This document shows positions 1-8,920 of a stretch of DNA of 64,000 bases, piece by piece. Origin of the DNA: Flavobacteriaceae bacterium GF1 (GTDB lineage Bacteria; Bacteroidota; Bacteroidia; Flavobacteriales; Flavobacteriaceae). Where the stretch lies: the NCBI GenBank assembly GCA_009797885.1, contig WNKP01000002.1, forward strand, positions 186,001 through 250,000, in the 5' to 3' direction. Within the stretch, counting starts at the first letter, position 1. Each line of letters starts with the position of its first letter. The position numbers and the translations under genes were made by a program. The notes below the pieces were generated by a model. The model searched no databases. It was not told where the DNA came from and saw only the letters and a program-made list of their open reading frames with translations.

Positions 1-663
1 GTTCCCAGCTCAACGTATAAGCACATCGTGGTACATGATCATTACATGCTTTCCTATAGTGAACCCCATGAGCAGGCAGAGTGGGTAGCCTATACGTTAA
101 AAAAAGAGCATTTGACCTATGATGACCGGGAACGCCCTTATTTTATTGAAGATCCGAAAGTAGGGACCACCTCCGCCGATTGGAAAAATTATAGGGGTTC
201 CGGTTATGATCGCGGACATCTTTGTCCGGCAGGTGACCGCAGGTTTTCGGAACATGCCTATAATGAGACCTTTTATACCAGTAATATAAGTCCACAGGAC
301 CGTGATTTTAATGCGGGCGTCTGGAATAGGTTGGAGATGCAGATCCGCCGGTGGTGCAAAGCGCACGGTACCCTGTATGTGATTACCGGTGGTGTTTTGG
401 AGGACGGATTGATGGAAATAGGGATGGAGAATGTGGACGTTCCCAGGACGTTTTATAAAATAGTTTTTCAAAAGCAGGGGAATTCATACCGCGTTTTGGC
501 TTTTTTGATGCCGAATCGGCAAAGTGACGAGCCCTTGTCCCATTTTTTGGTTTCCATTGATGCTGTGGAAAAGGCTACAGGTTTGGATTTCTTTTATAAA
601 CTCGACGACGGGGAAGAAAAAGCGATTGAAGAAAAAGTAGGTTCGTGGAAGGGAACGTTTTAG
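1..663 (+). CDS. DNA/RNA non-specific endonuclease, 5' end cut by window
   Basis: The reading frame is open from base 1, so the true start lies outside the window; the visible part is about 220 residues. It carries the DRGH motif of the NUC1/Serratia-type beta-beta-alpha-metal nucleases, with the catalytic His codon at 217-219, followed by NISPQDRDFNAGVWNRLE, which holds the metal-binding Asn and the conserved W-x-x-LE. Such enzymes cut single- and double-stranded DNA and RNA using a magnesium ion and are normally exported; the signal peptide, if any, is off the edge. The stop codon overlaps the stop of the convergent rodA gene by a few bases, leaving no room for a terminator between them. 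Family assignment is firm, biological role (nutrition, defence or toxin) is open. Confidence 0.85.
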   Translation, partial: VPSSTYKHIVVHDHYMLSYSEPHEQAEWVAYTLKKEHLTYDDRERPYFIEDPKVGTTSADWKNYRGSGYDRGHLCPAGDRRFSEHAYNETFYTSNISPQDRDFNAGVWNRLEMQIRRWCKAHGTLYVITGGVLEDGLMEIGMENVDVPRTFYKIVFQKQGNSYRVLAFLMPNRQSDEPLSHFLVSIDAVEKATGLDFFYKLDDGEEKAIEEKVGSWKGTF

Positions 664-1946
664 ATCTCACTCAATCGAGCGGCATCAAACTTCAAAAAAA
701 TAAAGAGCATCGCCGTAAAAAAGATCAGCCCGGAACCGCCATAGCTAAAAAACGGCAGGGGAATACCTATGGTAGGTAATAATCCGATGACCATTCCAAT
801 ATTTACGAAATAATGTATCAATAAGATGGAAATGACCCCATAACCATACATTCGGTTAAAACTCCTTTTTTGCCGCTCCGCAAGATGGATTAACCTAAGA
901 AAGAAAAGTGAGAATAAAAGCACTATAAAGGTGGTACCCATAAAACCCCATTCTTCCCCAACGGAGCTAAAGATATAATCCGTGTGTTGTTCTGGAACAA
1001 AATCCCCTTTGGTACGCGTGCCCTCCAAAAAGCCTTTTCCAATAAACCCGCCCGATTCTATGGCTTTTTCTGCCTGATAGGTATTATACCCTATGGTTTT
1101 TTTGATTTGCTCCAATCGAATGGGGTCCTTCTCCAGTCCAAGCCACAAACTAAAGCGATCTCTATGTCGCTGTTCAAAAACATTATTGTACACAAAATTT
1201 ACGGAGAGGGAAACGCCCATACAACAAATCAGAAACAACACCAAAGGCAGTGTAGGCACCTTAAAGGTTGGTTTTTTGAACAAAAAGAACAAGGAAGTAA
1301 TGATACCCAGTCCAATACCTACCCAGATCACGCCAAACATTAAAGTAGAGACGAAAAGCAAGATCAAAAGAATGGCAAAGCCCAGATATTGCAACGGCAG
1401 ACCTTCTCGAAACAATACAAAGAAAAGTGAGAAATAGACCAAAGCACTTCCAGGGTCGGGTTGGGGTAGGATAAGGATAATGGGGACCACTAAAATTAAA
1501 ACGGCATACCATTGGTGTTTGATTTTTCTCAAATCCGTCTGGATATCGCTCAGGTATTTTGCCAGGGCCAATGCAGCCGTAAGCTTCCCCAATTCCGAAG
1601 GCTGAAAATTAAAGAAACCAAAGTCGTACCAAGAGGTTGCCCCGGCAATGGTTTTTCCGAAAACGAACAGCCCCGCCAACAACATCAAGGAGATAATATA
1701 GAATAAACTGGAGAATCGTTCAAAAAAGCTATTCTCCAAGGCCATGATAATCACTATGGACGCCATGGATAGTCCAATGAAAAATAATTGTTTCCCGTAT
1801 AAGGTGGAAAAGTCAAATATGGAATTGGCATTTTCAGTCAGTGTGGTACTGTAGATATTTATCCAGCCAAAAAATACCAACAGGGCAAAAAGGAAAACCG
1901 TTAACCAATCCAATCGACGTAGTATGCTACTACCAGACATACTCAT
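660..1946 (-). CDS. rodA: Rod shape-determining protein RodA (SEDS glycosyltransferase)
   Basis: A 428-residue polytopic membrane protein of the SEDS (FtsW/RodA/SpoVE) family, which polymerises lipid II into glycan strands during side-wall growth together with PBP2. Seen: an N-terminal cytoplasmic stretch then a first membrane helix (LTVFLFALLVFFGWINIYST), many further hydrophobic segments, a large periplasmic loop (FEQRHRDRF to TDYIFSSVGEEWG), and the C-terminal family signature IPLPFFSYGGSGL. The start lies inside the end of the upstream PBP2 gene (17-base overlap), so the pair is translationally linked, matching their work as a synthase complex. It is the last gene of the mreBCD-PBP2-rodA unit. 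Confidence 0.95.
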   Translation of the reverse strand: MSMSGSSILRRLDWLTVFLFALLVFFGWINIYSTTLTENANSIFDFSTLYGKQLFFIGLSMASIVIIMALENSFFERFSSLFYIISLMLLAGLFVFGKTIAGATSWYDFGFFNFQPSELGKLTAALALAKYLSDIQTDLRKIKHQWYAVLILVVPIILILPQPDPGSALVYFSLFFVLFREGLPLQYLGFAILLILLFVSTLMFGVIWVGIGLGIITSLFFLFKKPTFKVPTLPLVLFLICCMGVSLSVNFVYNNVFEQRHRDRFSLWLGLEKDPIRLEQIKKTIGYNTYQAEKAIESGGFIGKGFLEGTRTKGDFVPEQHTDYIFSSVGEEWGFMGTTFIVLLFSLFFLRLIHLAERQKRSFNRMYGYGVISILLIHYFVNIGMVIGLLPTIGIPLPFFSYGGSGLIFFTAMLFIFLKFDAARLSEI

Positions 1947-3798
1947 TTATCTTGAAGGGTTCCCCGCTAAAAGGCTTGGCGTATTCATGTTCCAATGTTT
2001 TCTCCAACATTTTCTTCTCCAGATCCTTTCTGGTTATTTCACCCTTAATATATTTTTCGATCATCAGGGAGGCAATATGGCCAGCATATCTGGCGCCGTA
2101 ATACCCATGTTCAATATATACGGCTATGGCAATTCTTGGTTTATCAACAGGGGCAAATGCCGTAAAGATGGAGTGGTCCGTTAATTGTACTTTTTCGCCA
2201 TCGATTTTAGTAAAGTTCTCTACCGTACCTGTCTTTCCCGCTATTTTAATGTCAGGAATTCTAATCCATTTGGCGGTACCATATTCATAAACATTGGTCA
2301 TGGCCTGAATAACCGGACCAAAGTGCTGTGGACTTATCGTAGTGTACTTTCTTTCCGTGTACCTGGGATCTATATTTCTGGTACTTCCAATTTGTTTGAT
2401 CAGGTGAGGGGTGTAAAAATAACCTCTATTGGCAATTGCAGCGGTCATATTGGCCAGTTGTATGGGCGTTACGTTCACTTCGCCCTGGCCTATGGAATTT
2501 GAGATTATGGTGGATGAGGCCCACGCGTTGTCACCGTACCATTTATCATAAAACTCTTTTCCGGGTATCCTTCCAGGTCTTCCGGTTGGAAAATCAACAC
2601 CCAGATAACCTCCCAATCCAAAACTCTTCATGTGCTTTTCCCAAACATCCATGCCTTCGTCCGTAGTGTTGAATTTTCCATAAATTTTTCGAAAAGTCCC
2701 AGCAAAATAGGCATTGCAAGAGCGAAAGATACCTGAGTTCAGATCACGTACCCCGCCACCACAATGGCATCCTTTCTTTTGCTTCCCTACATAAAAACCA
2801 TTGTAACAGGTAAACTTTGTGTCGGGTGATATTACCCCCTCTTCAAGGGCAACCAAGGCATTTAGCGTTTTGAATGGGGAACCTGGTGAAGGTTCTGCCA
2901 GTATGGAGCGGTCCCAGGTAGGCTGTGCAATACTGTCATAATGGAGTTTGCTATAGTTTCTGGAACGGTCCCTGCCCACCAATAAGGCGGGATCATAAGT
3001 AGGTCCGGAAATCATGGCAAGGATTTCCCCTGTTGAGGGCTCAATCGCCACGATCCCGCCCCTTTTGCCGACCATTAGTCGCTCCCCATACTCCTGCAGG
3101 ACCTTGTCTATGGTCACATGGACTTCCTTTCCCAATTGGGAGAGGGTATCCAATTTTCCCTCCTTGTAAGGCCCTATGTCCCGATTAAAGCGATCTTTTT
3201 GGATATATTTTACGCCCTTTTGTCCTCTTAATATTTCCTCGTATTGTTTTTCAATACCCGTTCTGCCCTTCAATTCCCCAGCTCGGTAGTAGGGATTGGT
3301 TCGCAGGTCAGTTTCATTTACTTCACTAATGTAACCCAATACATTGGCAGCACTATTGGTTTTGTAATCCCTAAGTGACCGCTTTTGGATATAAAAACCT
3401 CGGTATTTTCGCATTTTTTCCTGAAGACTGGCGTAGTCTTCCTTGGATAATTGGGGAACCAAAACGGAAGGCAATCGGGGAGAATACCTTCTGGCTTTTT
3501 TCATGCTTTTTACAAAATCTTCCTTTGAAATACTAAGGAGGGCACAAAATTCCAGGGTATCCAAGGTTTTGGTTTCCCGTGGTATGACCATCACATCATA
3601 TGCCGGTTGGTTGCCAACCATTAGTGCTCCGTTCCGATCATAAATATATCCCCTTTCGGGATAGTCATAGACGGTTTTAATGGCTGGGTCTTCCAGGATT
3701 TGATCTGGTGAAAAACTGAACAATTGCAAATAAGATAGCCTTCCAATGAAGGTAAATCCGATCACAATAATAAAAGATGACAACAATACTTTTCTCAT
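1930..3798 (-). CDS. mrdA: Penicillin-binding protein 2 (peptidoglycan transpeptidase)
   Basis: A 622-residue class B penicillin-binding protein that cross-links peptidoglycan in the elongation complex. Seen: N-terminal signal anchor (residues about 4-25), PBP dimerisation/pedestal region with the RGxIYDRNG motif near residue 55, and the transpeptidase motifs SxxK (Ser307-Pro-Phe-Lys310), SxN (SCN in FRSCNAYF) and KTGT (AGKTGTVEN). Length is normal for PBP2. It lies between mreD (11-base gap) and rodA (overlapping), the usual cell-elongation order. The SxxK box reads SPFK instead of the more frequent STFK, which still keeps the nucleophile and the lysine. Confidence 0.95.
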   Translation of the reverse strand: MRKVLLSSFIIVIGFTFIGRLSYLQLFSFSPDQILEDPAIKTVYDYPERGYIYDRNGALMVGNQPAYDVMVIPRETKTLDTLEFCALLSISKEDFVKSMKKARRYSPRLPSVLVPQLSKEDYASLQEKMRKYRGFYIQKRSLRDYKTNSAANVLGYISEVNETDLRTNPYYRAGELKGRTGIEKQYEEILRGQKGVKYIQKDRFNRDIGPYKEGKLDTLSQLGKEVHVTIDKVLQEYGERLMVGKRGGIVAIEPSTGEILAMISGPTYDPALLVGRDRSRNYSKLHYDSIAQPTWDRSILAEPSPGSPFKTLNALVALEEGVISPDTKFTCYNGFYVGKQKKGCHCGGGVRDLNSGIFRSCNAYFAGTFRKIYGKFNTTDEGMDVWEKHMKSFGLGGYLGVDFPTGRPGRIPGKEFYDKWYGDNAWASSTIISNSIGQGEVNVTPIQLANMTAAIANRGYFYTPHLIKQIGSTRNIDPRYTERKYTTISPQHFGPVIQAMTNVYEYGTAKWIRIPDIKIAGKTGTVENFTKIDGEKVQLTDHSIFTAFAPVDKPRIAIAVYIEHGYYGARYAGHIASLMIEKYIKGEITRKDLEKKMLEKTLEHEYAKPFSGEPFKINEYVW

Positions 3799-3809
3799 AA
3801 TCCTTGACC

Positions 3810-4319
3810 TTAATCAGTTTCCGTGGCGAATAGGGAACTTAACAATACACAGAGTACTAACGTTAAAATACCCGTAAATACTATTTTTTTCAAAATTAAT
3901 AGGATATGGGAAAAAGAAAGCATCTCAAAAGTGAAGAAAACGATGTGCTGTACCAATATCAAGAGTGCTAAAAAGGTAACCCGCTGCACTTTGGTGGTAC
4001 TTTTAAAGGTAAACCCCTGGAATTCAAAATTGGCTCCAAAACAAAAACGCATTAAAACAGGTCTGCTAAAGGCTACGGTTAAAGCGGCCATGGCATGTAA
4101 GGCCATAGTGTCCAAAAAAATATCAATACTAAAACCTAAAAGGAAGCCCAGAAAGAGAAATAAAGGCCTATTGATGCGTATGGGATACCAATAGAAGAAA
4201 AGCACATAGACCATAGGGTTAATGGAACCCAAAAAATTAAGCCTATTAAAAATCAACACCTGTGCCAGGACCAGCAAAACAAACCTGATGGTATTTAGGG
4301 CAATGGGGCTAGTTAGCAT
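3810..4319 (-). CDS. mreD: Rod shape-determining protein MreD
   Basis: A small (169 residues) integral membrane protein of the elongation complex, built almost wholly from hydrophobic helices (for example IRFVLLVLAQVLIFNRLNF and PLFLFLGFLLGFSIDIFLD). A longer open frame reaches 4379, but the ATG at 4317-4319 gives the typical MreD N-terminus (MLTSPIALNTIRF) and overlaps the end of mreC by 11 bases, so it is preferred. MreD is poorly conserved; the assignment rests on position between mreC and PBP2, size and topology. Confidence 0.88.
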   Translation of the reverse strand: MLTSPIALNTIRFVLLVLAQVLIFNRLNFLGSINPMVYVLFFYWYPIRINRPLFLFLGFLLGFSIDIFLDTMALHAMAALTVAFSRPVLMRFCFGANFEFQGFTFKSTTKVQRVTFLALLILVQHIVFFTFEMLSFSHILLILKKIVFTGILTLVLCVLLSSLFATETD

Positions 4320-5121
4320 TAGTGCTCTTTTGTAGTTCCAGAATTTCTTGACGGTCCTTGTTCCGTATAATATAAACATTCTTAATATTGGCCATATCGT
4401 TAAAAAGATCCACCTGAATGGTATAGGAACTCTGATTTTGATTCAAATCGTATTTTTTAATCACACCAATTGGAATGTTTTCCGGAAAGATACTGGACAT
4501 TGCCCCTGTTGTAATCGTATCCCCAACAGTTACGGATGCCGATCTAGGGATGTCCACCAGTTGTACAACGTCATAATCCATACCATCCCAAATCAACGAT
4601 CCAAAATAGTTGGTATTCCTGATTTTTGCATTAATGTTGGACTTGGTGTTTAGAACACTTTGAACAGTGGCGTACCCTGCCGAGGTATTCTCTACAATAC
4701 CCAACACCCCAAGTGGGGTGATAACACCCATATCCTGTTCAATACCATCGGTTTCCCCCTTATTTAAGGTAATGTAGTTTCTGGGGGAAGCATAGGTGTT
4801 TTTAATAATTCTGGCATTGATTACCTCAAAGGCACCGGTAGGGACTTCGTCTTGTGTTTTTAAGTTACCATCATTGAATAATTGTAATCGCAGTTGTTCA
4901 TTTTCCTTGACCAATCTTTGATTCTCCTCCTTCAAATGAAAATAATCCGTAATTGCTGTTTGGGCAGATAGAATGGTTCCGGTAAGCCACTTTGAAGAAT
5001 TAAAGAACCGGGATTGGTGGTACGAATGGGAACGTATGGTTACAACCAAACAAAAAAGGAGCAAAACAACATACAGAAATGCATTCTTGTTATTAAGGAT
5101 AAAATTAAAAATCCGTTGCAT
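4309..5121 (-). CDS. mreC: Rod shape-determining protein MreC
   Basis: A 270-residue bitopic protein that bridges cytoplasmic MreB to the periplasmic synthases. Seen: one N-terminal membrane helix (AFLYVVLLLFCLVVTI), a coiled-coil region around ENQRLVKENEQLRLQL, then the paired beta-domains with family motifs (YITLNKGETDGIEQDMGVI and GDTITTGAMSSIFPENIPIG). Position directly after mreB, with a 43-base gap, confirms it. No internal promoter is evident, so it is probably co-transcribed from the promoter before mreB. Confidence 0.94.
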   Translation of the reverse strand: MQRIFNFILNNKNAFLYVVLLLFCLVVTIRSHSYHQSRFFNSSKWLTGTILSAQTAITDYFHLKEENQRLVKENEQLRLQLFNDGNLKTQDEVPTGAFEVINARIIKNTYASPRNYITLNKGETDGIEQDMGVITPLGVLGIVENTSAGYATVQSVLNTKSNINAKIRNTNYFGSLIWDGMDYDVVQLVDIPRSASVTVGDTITTGAMSSIFPENIPIGVIKKYDLNQNQSSYTIQVDLFNDMANIKNVYIIRNKDRQEILELQKSTNAN

Positions 5122-5164
5122 TTCGTTGGATTGGTCATGTTACAAAAGTTCCACTAGAGGGAGA

Positions 5165-6193
5165 CTACTTGATCAAAATATTCTTGTACCGTTCCAGGTT
5201 TTTTAAAGCGATTCCGGTACCGCGAACAACTGCACGCAAGGGGTCTTCCGCTATGTACACCGGCAAATCCGTTTTTTGCGACAATCTTTTGTCCAAACCT
5301 CTAAGCATGGAACCACCACCGGCCAAATAAATACCTGTATTATAGATGTCGGCAGCCAGTTCGGGAGGCGTTTGCGATAGGGTTTCCATTACGGCGTCCT
5401 CCACACGAAGTATGCTTTTATCAAGTGCCTTCGCAATTTCCCGATAGGAGACTTGCACCTGTTTTGGTTTACCGGTCAAGAGGTCCCTCCCCTGAATTTG
5501 CTTATCGTCAGGTGGGGTCTGTAAGTCTTCTGTGGCAGAACCGATTTCAATTTTTATGGCCTCGGCAGTGGTTTCGCCTACATAAAGGTTATGCTGGGTC
5601 CGCATGTAGTAAATGATATCATTGGTAAAGACGTCACCTGCAATTTTCACGGATTTATCACATACAATTCCGCCTAGGGCGATAACCGCAATTTCCGTAG
5701 TACCGCCGCCAATATCAACAATCATGTTCCCCTTCGGTTGCATAATGTCCAAACCAATACCTATTGCGGCTGCCATGGGTTCATGAATAAGATAGACTTC
5801 CTTACCATTCACCCGTTCTGCGGATTCCCTTACGGCCCGCATCTCCACTTCCGTAATCCCGGAAGGAATGCAGATGACCATCCTCAGGGCTGGGGGAAAC
5901 CACTTTTTCTTTAATGCCGGAATGTTCTTGATGAACATGTTTATCATCTTTTCCGAAGCATCAAAATCCGCAATTACCCCATCTTTTAAGGGACGAATGG
6001 TTTTGATGTTTTCATGGGTTTTCCCCTGCATCATACTGGCCTCACGGCCAACAGCTATAATTTTTCCGGAGATGCGGTCCCGTGCCACTATGGAGGGGCT
6101 GTCCACGACCACTTTATCCAAATGTATAATCAGGGTGTTTGCAGTTCCGAGGTCAATGGCAATTTCCTCGGTCATGAAATCAAAGAATCCCAT
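5165..6193 (-). CDS. mreB: Actin-like cell shape protein MreB
   Basis: A 342-residue actin homologue that polymerises along the inner membrane and orients the cell-elongation machinery. Seen: phosphate 1 motif near the N-terminus (AIDLGTANTLIIH), interdomain motif VIHEP-like stretch (YLIHEPMAAAIGIGLDI), phosphate 2 motif (NMIVDIGGGTTEIAVIALGG) and the adenosine motif (GIYLAGGGSMLRGLDKRL). The short N-terminus MGFFDFMTEEIAIDLG is typical for Bacteroidota MreB. It begins the mreBCD-PBP2-rodA unit; a promoter-like element lies just upstream, immediately behind the purH stop codon. Confidence 0.97.
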   Translation of the reverse strand: MGFFDFMTEEIAIDLGTANTLIIHLDKVVVDSPSIVARDRISGKIIAVGREASMMQGKTHENIKTIRPLKDGVIADFDASEKMINMFIKNIPALKKKWFPPALRMVICIPSGITEVEMRAVRESAERVNGKEVYLIHEPMAAAIGIGLDIMQPKGNMIVDIGGGTTEIAVIALGGIVCDKSVKIAGDVFTNDIIYYMRTQHNLYVGETTAEAIKIEIGSATEDLQTPPDDKQIQGRDLLTGKPKQVQVSYREIAKALDKSILRVEDAVMETLSQTPPELAADIYNTGIYLAGGGSMLRGLDKRLSQKTDLPVYIAEDPLRAVVRGTGIALKNLERYKNILIK

Positions 6194-6233
6194 AAAGCGT
6201 ATTTAATATCGGATTAAAGGTAAATTTTCTCGG

Positions 6234-6241
6234 CAAAAGTA
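6234..6241 (-). promoter_or_regulatory. -7 promoter element for the mreB operon
   Basis: On the minus strand the sequence TACTTTTG matches the Bacteroidota housekeeping consensus TAnnTTTG. It lies 41 bases before the mreB start and only a few bases after the purH stop codon. No clear -33 TTG box is seen. Predicted start of transcription is about 6227-6230. Confidence 0.5.
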
Positions 6242-6247
6242 GAAAAA

Positions 6248-7780
6248 TTAATGCTTAAAATGCCTAGTGCCCGTCATTACCATGGATATTGCGTTTGTAT
6301 TGCAATAATCGATGCTTAATTGGTCTTTTATGGAACCTCCAGGTTGAATGACACTTTTTATTCCTGCCTTATCCGCAATCTCCACACAATCGGGAAAGGG
6401 AAAAAAGGCATCACTTGCCATTACCGCACCCTTCAAATCAAATTTGAAGTGGTTGGCCTTATGGATGGCTTGGTTCAGGGCATCCACCCGTGAGGTCTGT
6501 CCGGTGCCACTTGCGCAAAGTTGTTTGTTTTTGGCCAGGACAATAGTGTTGCTCTTGGTATGCTTGCACAACTTTGAGGCAAAAATAAGATCATCCAGTT
6601 CCTTCTCCGTTGGTTTGCTATTCGTGACATAATCCAAATCCGTTACCGCATCCGTTTTATTGTCCTTTTCCTGCAGTAGTGCTCCGTTTAAACAAGTGCG
6701 AACCAGCATTTGTGGAAGTTCGACAGGTTTTTGGACGAGAATGATCCGGTTTTTCTTTCCTTTGAGGATGTCCAAAGCATCCTTGGAAAAGGAAGGGGCA
6801 ATGACCACCTCACAGAACAATTTATGGATCTCCTCGGCTGTGGGCAAATCAATTTCGGTATTTGAAATCAGGATGCCCCCAAAAGCGGATACTGGATCAC
6901 CGGCAAGGGCATCAACGTAAGCTTGCCCTAGGGTTGGGCGCGTTGCCAGCCCACAGGCGTTATTGTGCTTTAAAATGGCAAAGGTGGGCTCGTCGTTTTT
7001 AAACTCTTCCATGAGGTTAACGGCAGCATCCACATCCAAAAGATTGTTGTATGAGAGTTCCTTGCCATGCAGTTTGTCGAACATGGCCTCAAAATCACCA
7101 AAAAAGAACCCCTTTTGATGTGGATTTTCCCCATAGCGCAGCACCTTGCCTTTCGTCTCACTTATTTTTAGCGCGGCCTGGTCATGATCGGCATTGAAAT
7201 AGTTGAAGATGGCGGAATCGTAGTGTGAGGAAATATTAAAAGCCCTCGTGGCAAACCATTTTCGTTGTTCCAAAGAGGTTTCCCCATTACCTTCCGTAAT
7301 CACCTCAAGGAATTTTCCATAGTCCTCCATTGAGGAAAGGCATAGCACGTCCTTAAAATTCTTTGCCGCGGCCCGGATCAATGAGATGCCACCAATGTCA
7401 ATTTTTTCGATGATATCCTGTTCCGATGCCCCACTGGCCACTGTTTTTTCAAAAGGGTAAAGGTCCACTATGACAATGTCGATTTGTGGAATACCAAACT
7501 CCTCCAATTGGGCCATATCCCCATCGTGGTCCTGTCTATTCAAAATACCCCCAAATACTTTAGGGTGGAGGGTCTTCACCCGTCCACCCAATATGGAGGG
7601 GTAGCTGGTGACCTCCTCGACCGGGACAACGGCAATGCCAAGGTCGGTGATAAACTTTTCGGTGCCTCCCGTAGAATATAAGGTGACCCCCAGTTCGTCC
7701 AACTTTTTTACAATAGGTTCCAAACCGTCTTTATGGAAGACGGAAACAAGTGCCGAAGAAGCTTTTTTGGTGGTATTCAT
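6248..7780 (-). CDS. purH: Bifunctional AICAR formyltransferase / IMP cyclohydrolase
   Basis: A 510-residue enzyme that performs the last two steps of purine synthesis: formylation of AICAR by 10-formyl-THF and ring closure to IMP. The N-terminal MGS-like domain carries ALVSVFHKDG and LYSTGGTEKFI; the C-terminal transformylase domain carries LRYGENPHQ and ILKHNNACG, which contains the catalytic Lys-His pair. Length fits the family. It stands alone upstream of mreB, with its own promoter-like element and an inverted repeat in the leader. Confidence 0.97.
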   Translation of the reverse strand: MNTTKKASSALVSVFHKDGLEPIVKKLDELGVTLYSTGGTEKFITDLGIAVVPVEEVTSYPSILGGRVKTLHPKVFGGILNRQDHDGDMAQLEEFGIPQIDIVIVDLYPFEKTVASGASEQDIIEKIDIGGISLIRAAAKNFKDVLCLSSMEDYGKFLEVITEGNGETSLEQRKWFATRAFNISSHYDSAIFNYFNADHDQAALKISETKGKVLRYGENPHQKGFFFGDFEAMFDKLHGKELSYNNLLDVDAAVNLMEEFKNDEPTFAILKHNNACGLATRPTLGQAYVDALAGDPVSAFGGILISNTEIDLPTAEEIHKLFCEVVIAPSFSKDALDILKGKKNRIILVQKPVELPQMLVRTCLNGALLQEKDNKTDAVTDLDYVTNSKPTEKELDDLIFASKLCKHTKSNTIVLAKNKQLCASGTGQTSRVDALNQAIHKANHFKFDLKGAVMASDAFFPFPDCVEIADKAGIKSVIQPGGSIKDQLSIDYCNTNAISMVMTGTRHFKH

Positions 7781-7820
7781 AGGTATTTAAGCTGCGAAAA
7801 TTAAAGCTTCAAAAATACCT
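7781..7820 (-). promoter_or_regulatory. purH promoter with overlapping inverted repeat
   Basis: On the minus strand TATTTTTG (7810-7817) matches TAnnTTTG and precedes the purH start by 29 bases. The same stretch forms an inverted repeat: AGGTATTT (7781-7788) and AAATACCT (7813-7820) on the plus strand, with AAGCT/AGCTT pairing further inside. The repeat covers the -7 box and the predicted transcription start, the place expected for a repressor operator or a 5' leader hairpin. No known purine riboswitch fold is recognised. Confidence 0.4.
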
Positions 7821-7869
7821 TTTTTAAAAGGATGATTAATAGTGGTTTATCAACAAAACGGCTAAAGTT

Positions 7870-8322
7870 TTAAAGAATTTCGGCCACTTTTTCATTCACG
7901 AATTCCAGAAAGCGTTCGTCGGACTCAGAGAAAGGGTCAGGGGTGTTCGAATCAATATCAATTTGTCCGATGTTCTCTCCATTTTTGAAAAGGGGAACTA
8001 CGATTTCCGACTTTACCGTGAGGCTACAGGCAATGTAATTGTCCTGGGCATGAACATCGGGCACTACAAAATTTTGATTGCTTTCCGCAACTTGTCCGCA
8101 GATGCCTTTTCCAAATGGAATTATAGTGTGGTCGGTGGGTTCCCCCGCATACGGACCCAATTTCAATTCACGTTTGTCCCCGTTTTTGAAATAGAAGCCT
8201 ACCCAATCGTAGTAATCAATCGTTGTTTTCAGGTCATCACAAATCCGTTGCATTTTCTCGGTGGATGTGAGATCCGATTTGGCTATGGTTTCCTCAACTT
8301 TTTCCTTTAACGAATCAAACAT
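7870..8322 (-). CDS. msrC: GAF-domain free methionine-(R)-sulfoxide reductase
   Basis: A 150-residue single GAF-domain protein of the fRMsr family, which reduces free methionine-R-sulfoxide through cysteine chemistry. Seen: the family stretch GKGICGQVAES with Cys75, and DVHAQDNYIACSLTVKSEIVVPLF with Cys99, which correspond by alignment from memory to the resolving and catalytic cysteines of characterised members. A third cysteine present in the E. coli enzyme has no counterpart here, as in several Gram-positive homologues. It is a single gene between purH and the metal cluster; no neighbour suggests a special role. Confidence 0.8.
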   Translation of the reverse strand: MFDSLKEKVEETIAKSDLTSTEKMQRICDDLKTTIDYYDWVGFYFKNGDKRELKLGPYAGEPTDHTIIPFGKGICGQVAESNQNFVVPDVHAQDNYIACSLTVKSEIVVPLFKNGENIGQIDIDSNTPDPFSESDERFLEFVNEKVAEIL

Positions 8323-8425
8323 GTGTAAAATAATTAAAGAGTAAAAGTCGTTGAAATTTCAATAAATTACAATCCATGGCTTCTTAAAAGTAGGTTAACG
8401 GGCCGGTTTGGATTTCTGTATTTTG

Positions 8426-8433
8426 TAAATTTG
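8426..8433 (+). promoter_or_regulatory. -7 promoter element just before the HYC_CC_PP gene
   Basis: TAAATTTG matches TAnnTTTG, and only four bases separate it from the GTG start at 8438. If used, transcription would begin at or next to the start codon, giving a leaderless message. A TTG at 8408-8410 is closer than the ideal -33 spacing. Confidence 0.4.
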
Positions 8434-8437
8434 CAAA

Positions 8438-8848
8438 GTGAAAAATTTGGTTCGCAAAATAGTTGCTCCTTTTCTGGCCATGTTGGTGCTGCTCTCCACT
8501 ATCTCGTGGTCCGTTGAAAAACACCTTTGCATGGGCCGTGTTATGGATGTTGCATTCTTTCATGATGCAGACAGCTGTGGAATGGAAGAAGCCATGACCT
8601 TTATGGGTGAGACCATGGGCGATATGGATTGTTGTGACGACGAATCCTTTACCATGGAAGGCCAGGATGACCTAAAACTTTCCTGGGAGGAACTTGACCT
8701 GGATTCACAAATTTTTCTTGCGGCTTTTGCCCAATCGTACCTGGAACTGATCTTGGTTCCTTCCAAAGATGTTGTCAAAAATACCGATTACCCACCCCCT
8801 TTACCGGTGCAGGATCTCTATATTCTGCATGAGGTCTTTTTAATTTGA
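8438..8848 (+). CDS. HYC_CC_PP-type small exported protein of metal cluster
   Basis: A 136-residue protein with an N-terminal signal peptide or anchor (IVAPFLAMLVLLSTISWS). It has the spaced signature that names the HYC_CC_PP family: His29-x-Cys31, a Cys65-Cys66 pair in an acidic, methionine-rich stretch (MGETMGDMDCCDDE), and a late PPP at 119-121. Function is unknown; the family is usually found beside TonB-dependent receptors and heavy-metal proteins, as here. The Met/Cys/His-rich segment suggests binding of copper or a similar ion (inference). The start is GTG; no Shine-Dalgarno sequence is visible. Confidence 0.72.
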   Translation: MKNLVRKIVAPFLAMLVLLSTISWSVEKHLCMGRVMDVAFFHDADSCGMEEAMTFMGETMGDMDCCDDESFTMEGQDDLKLSWEELDLDSQIFLAAFAQSYLELILVPSKDVVKNTDYPPPLPVQDLYILHEVFLI

Positions 8849-8862
8849 TAATGGCATTTTAG

Positions 8863-8878
8863 GGTTACTCCTGTAACC
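8863..8878. repeat. Short inverted repeat before TonB receptor gene
   Basis: GGTTAC and GTAACC (six perfect pairs, four-base loop) lie between the HYC_CC_PP gene and the receptor gene, 43 bases before the receptor start. It could be an operator or a small leader hairpin. It lacks a T-run and so is not a typical terminator. Confidence 0.3.
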
Positions 8879-8920
8879 GTAGGAATTAATCCGTAATGTC
8901 ATAATTCAAATTAAATTTTA

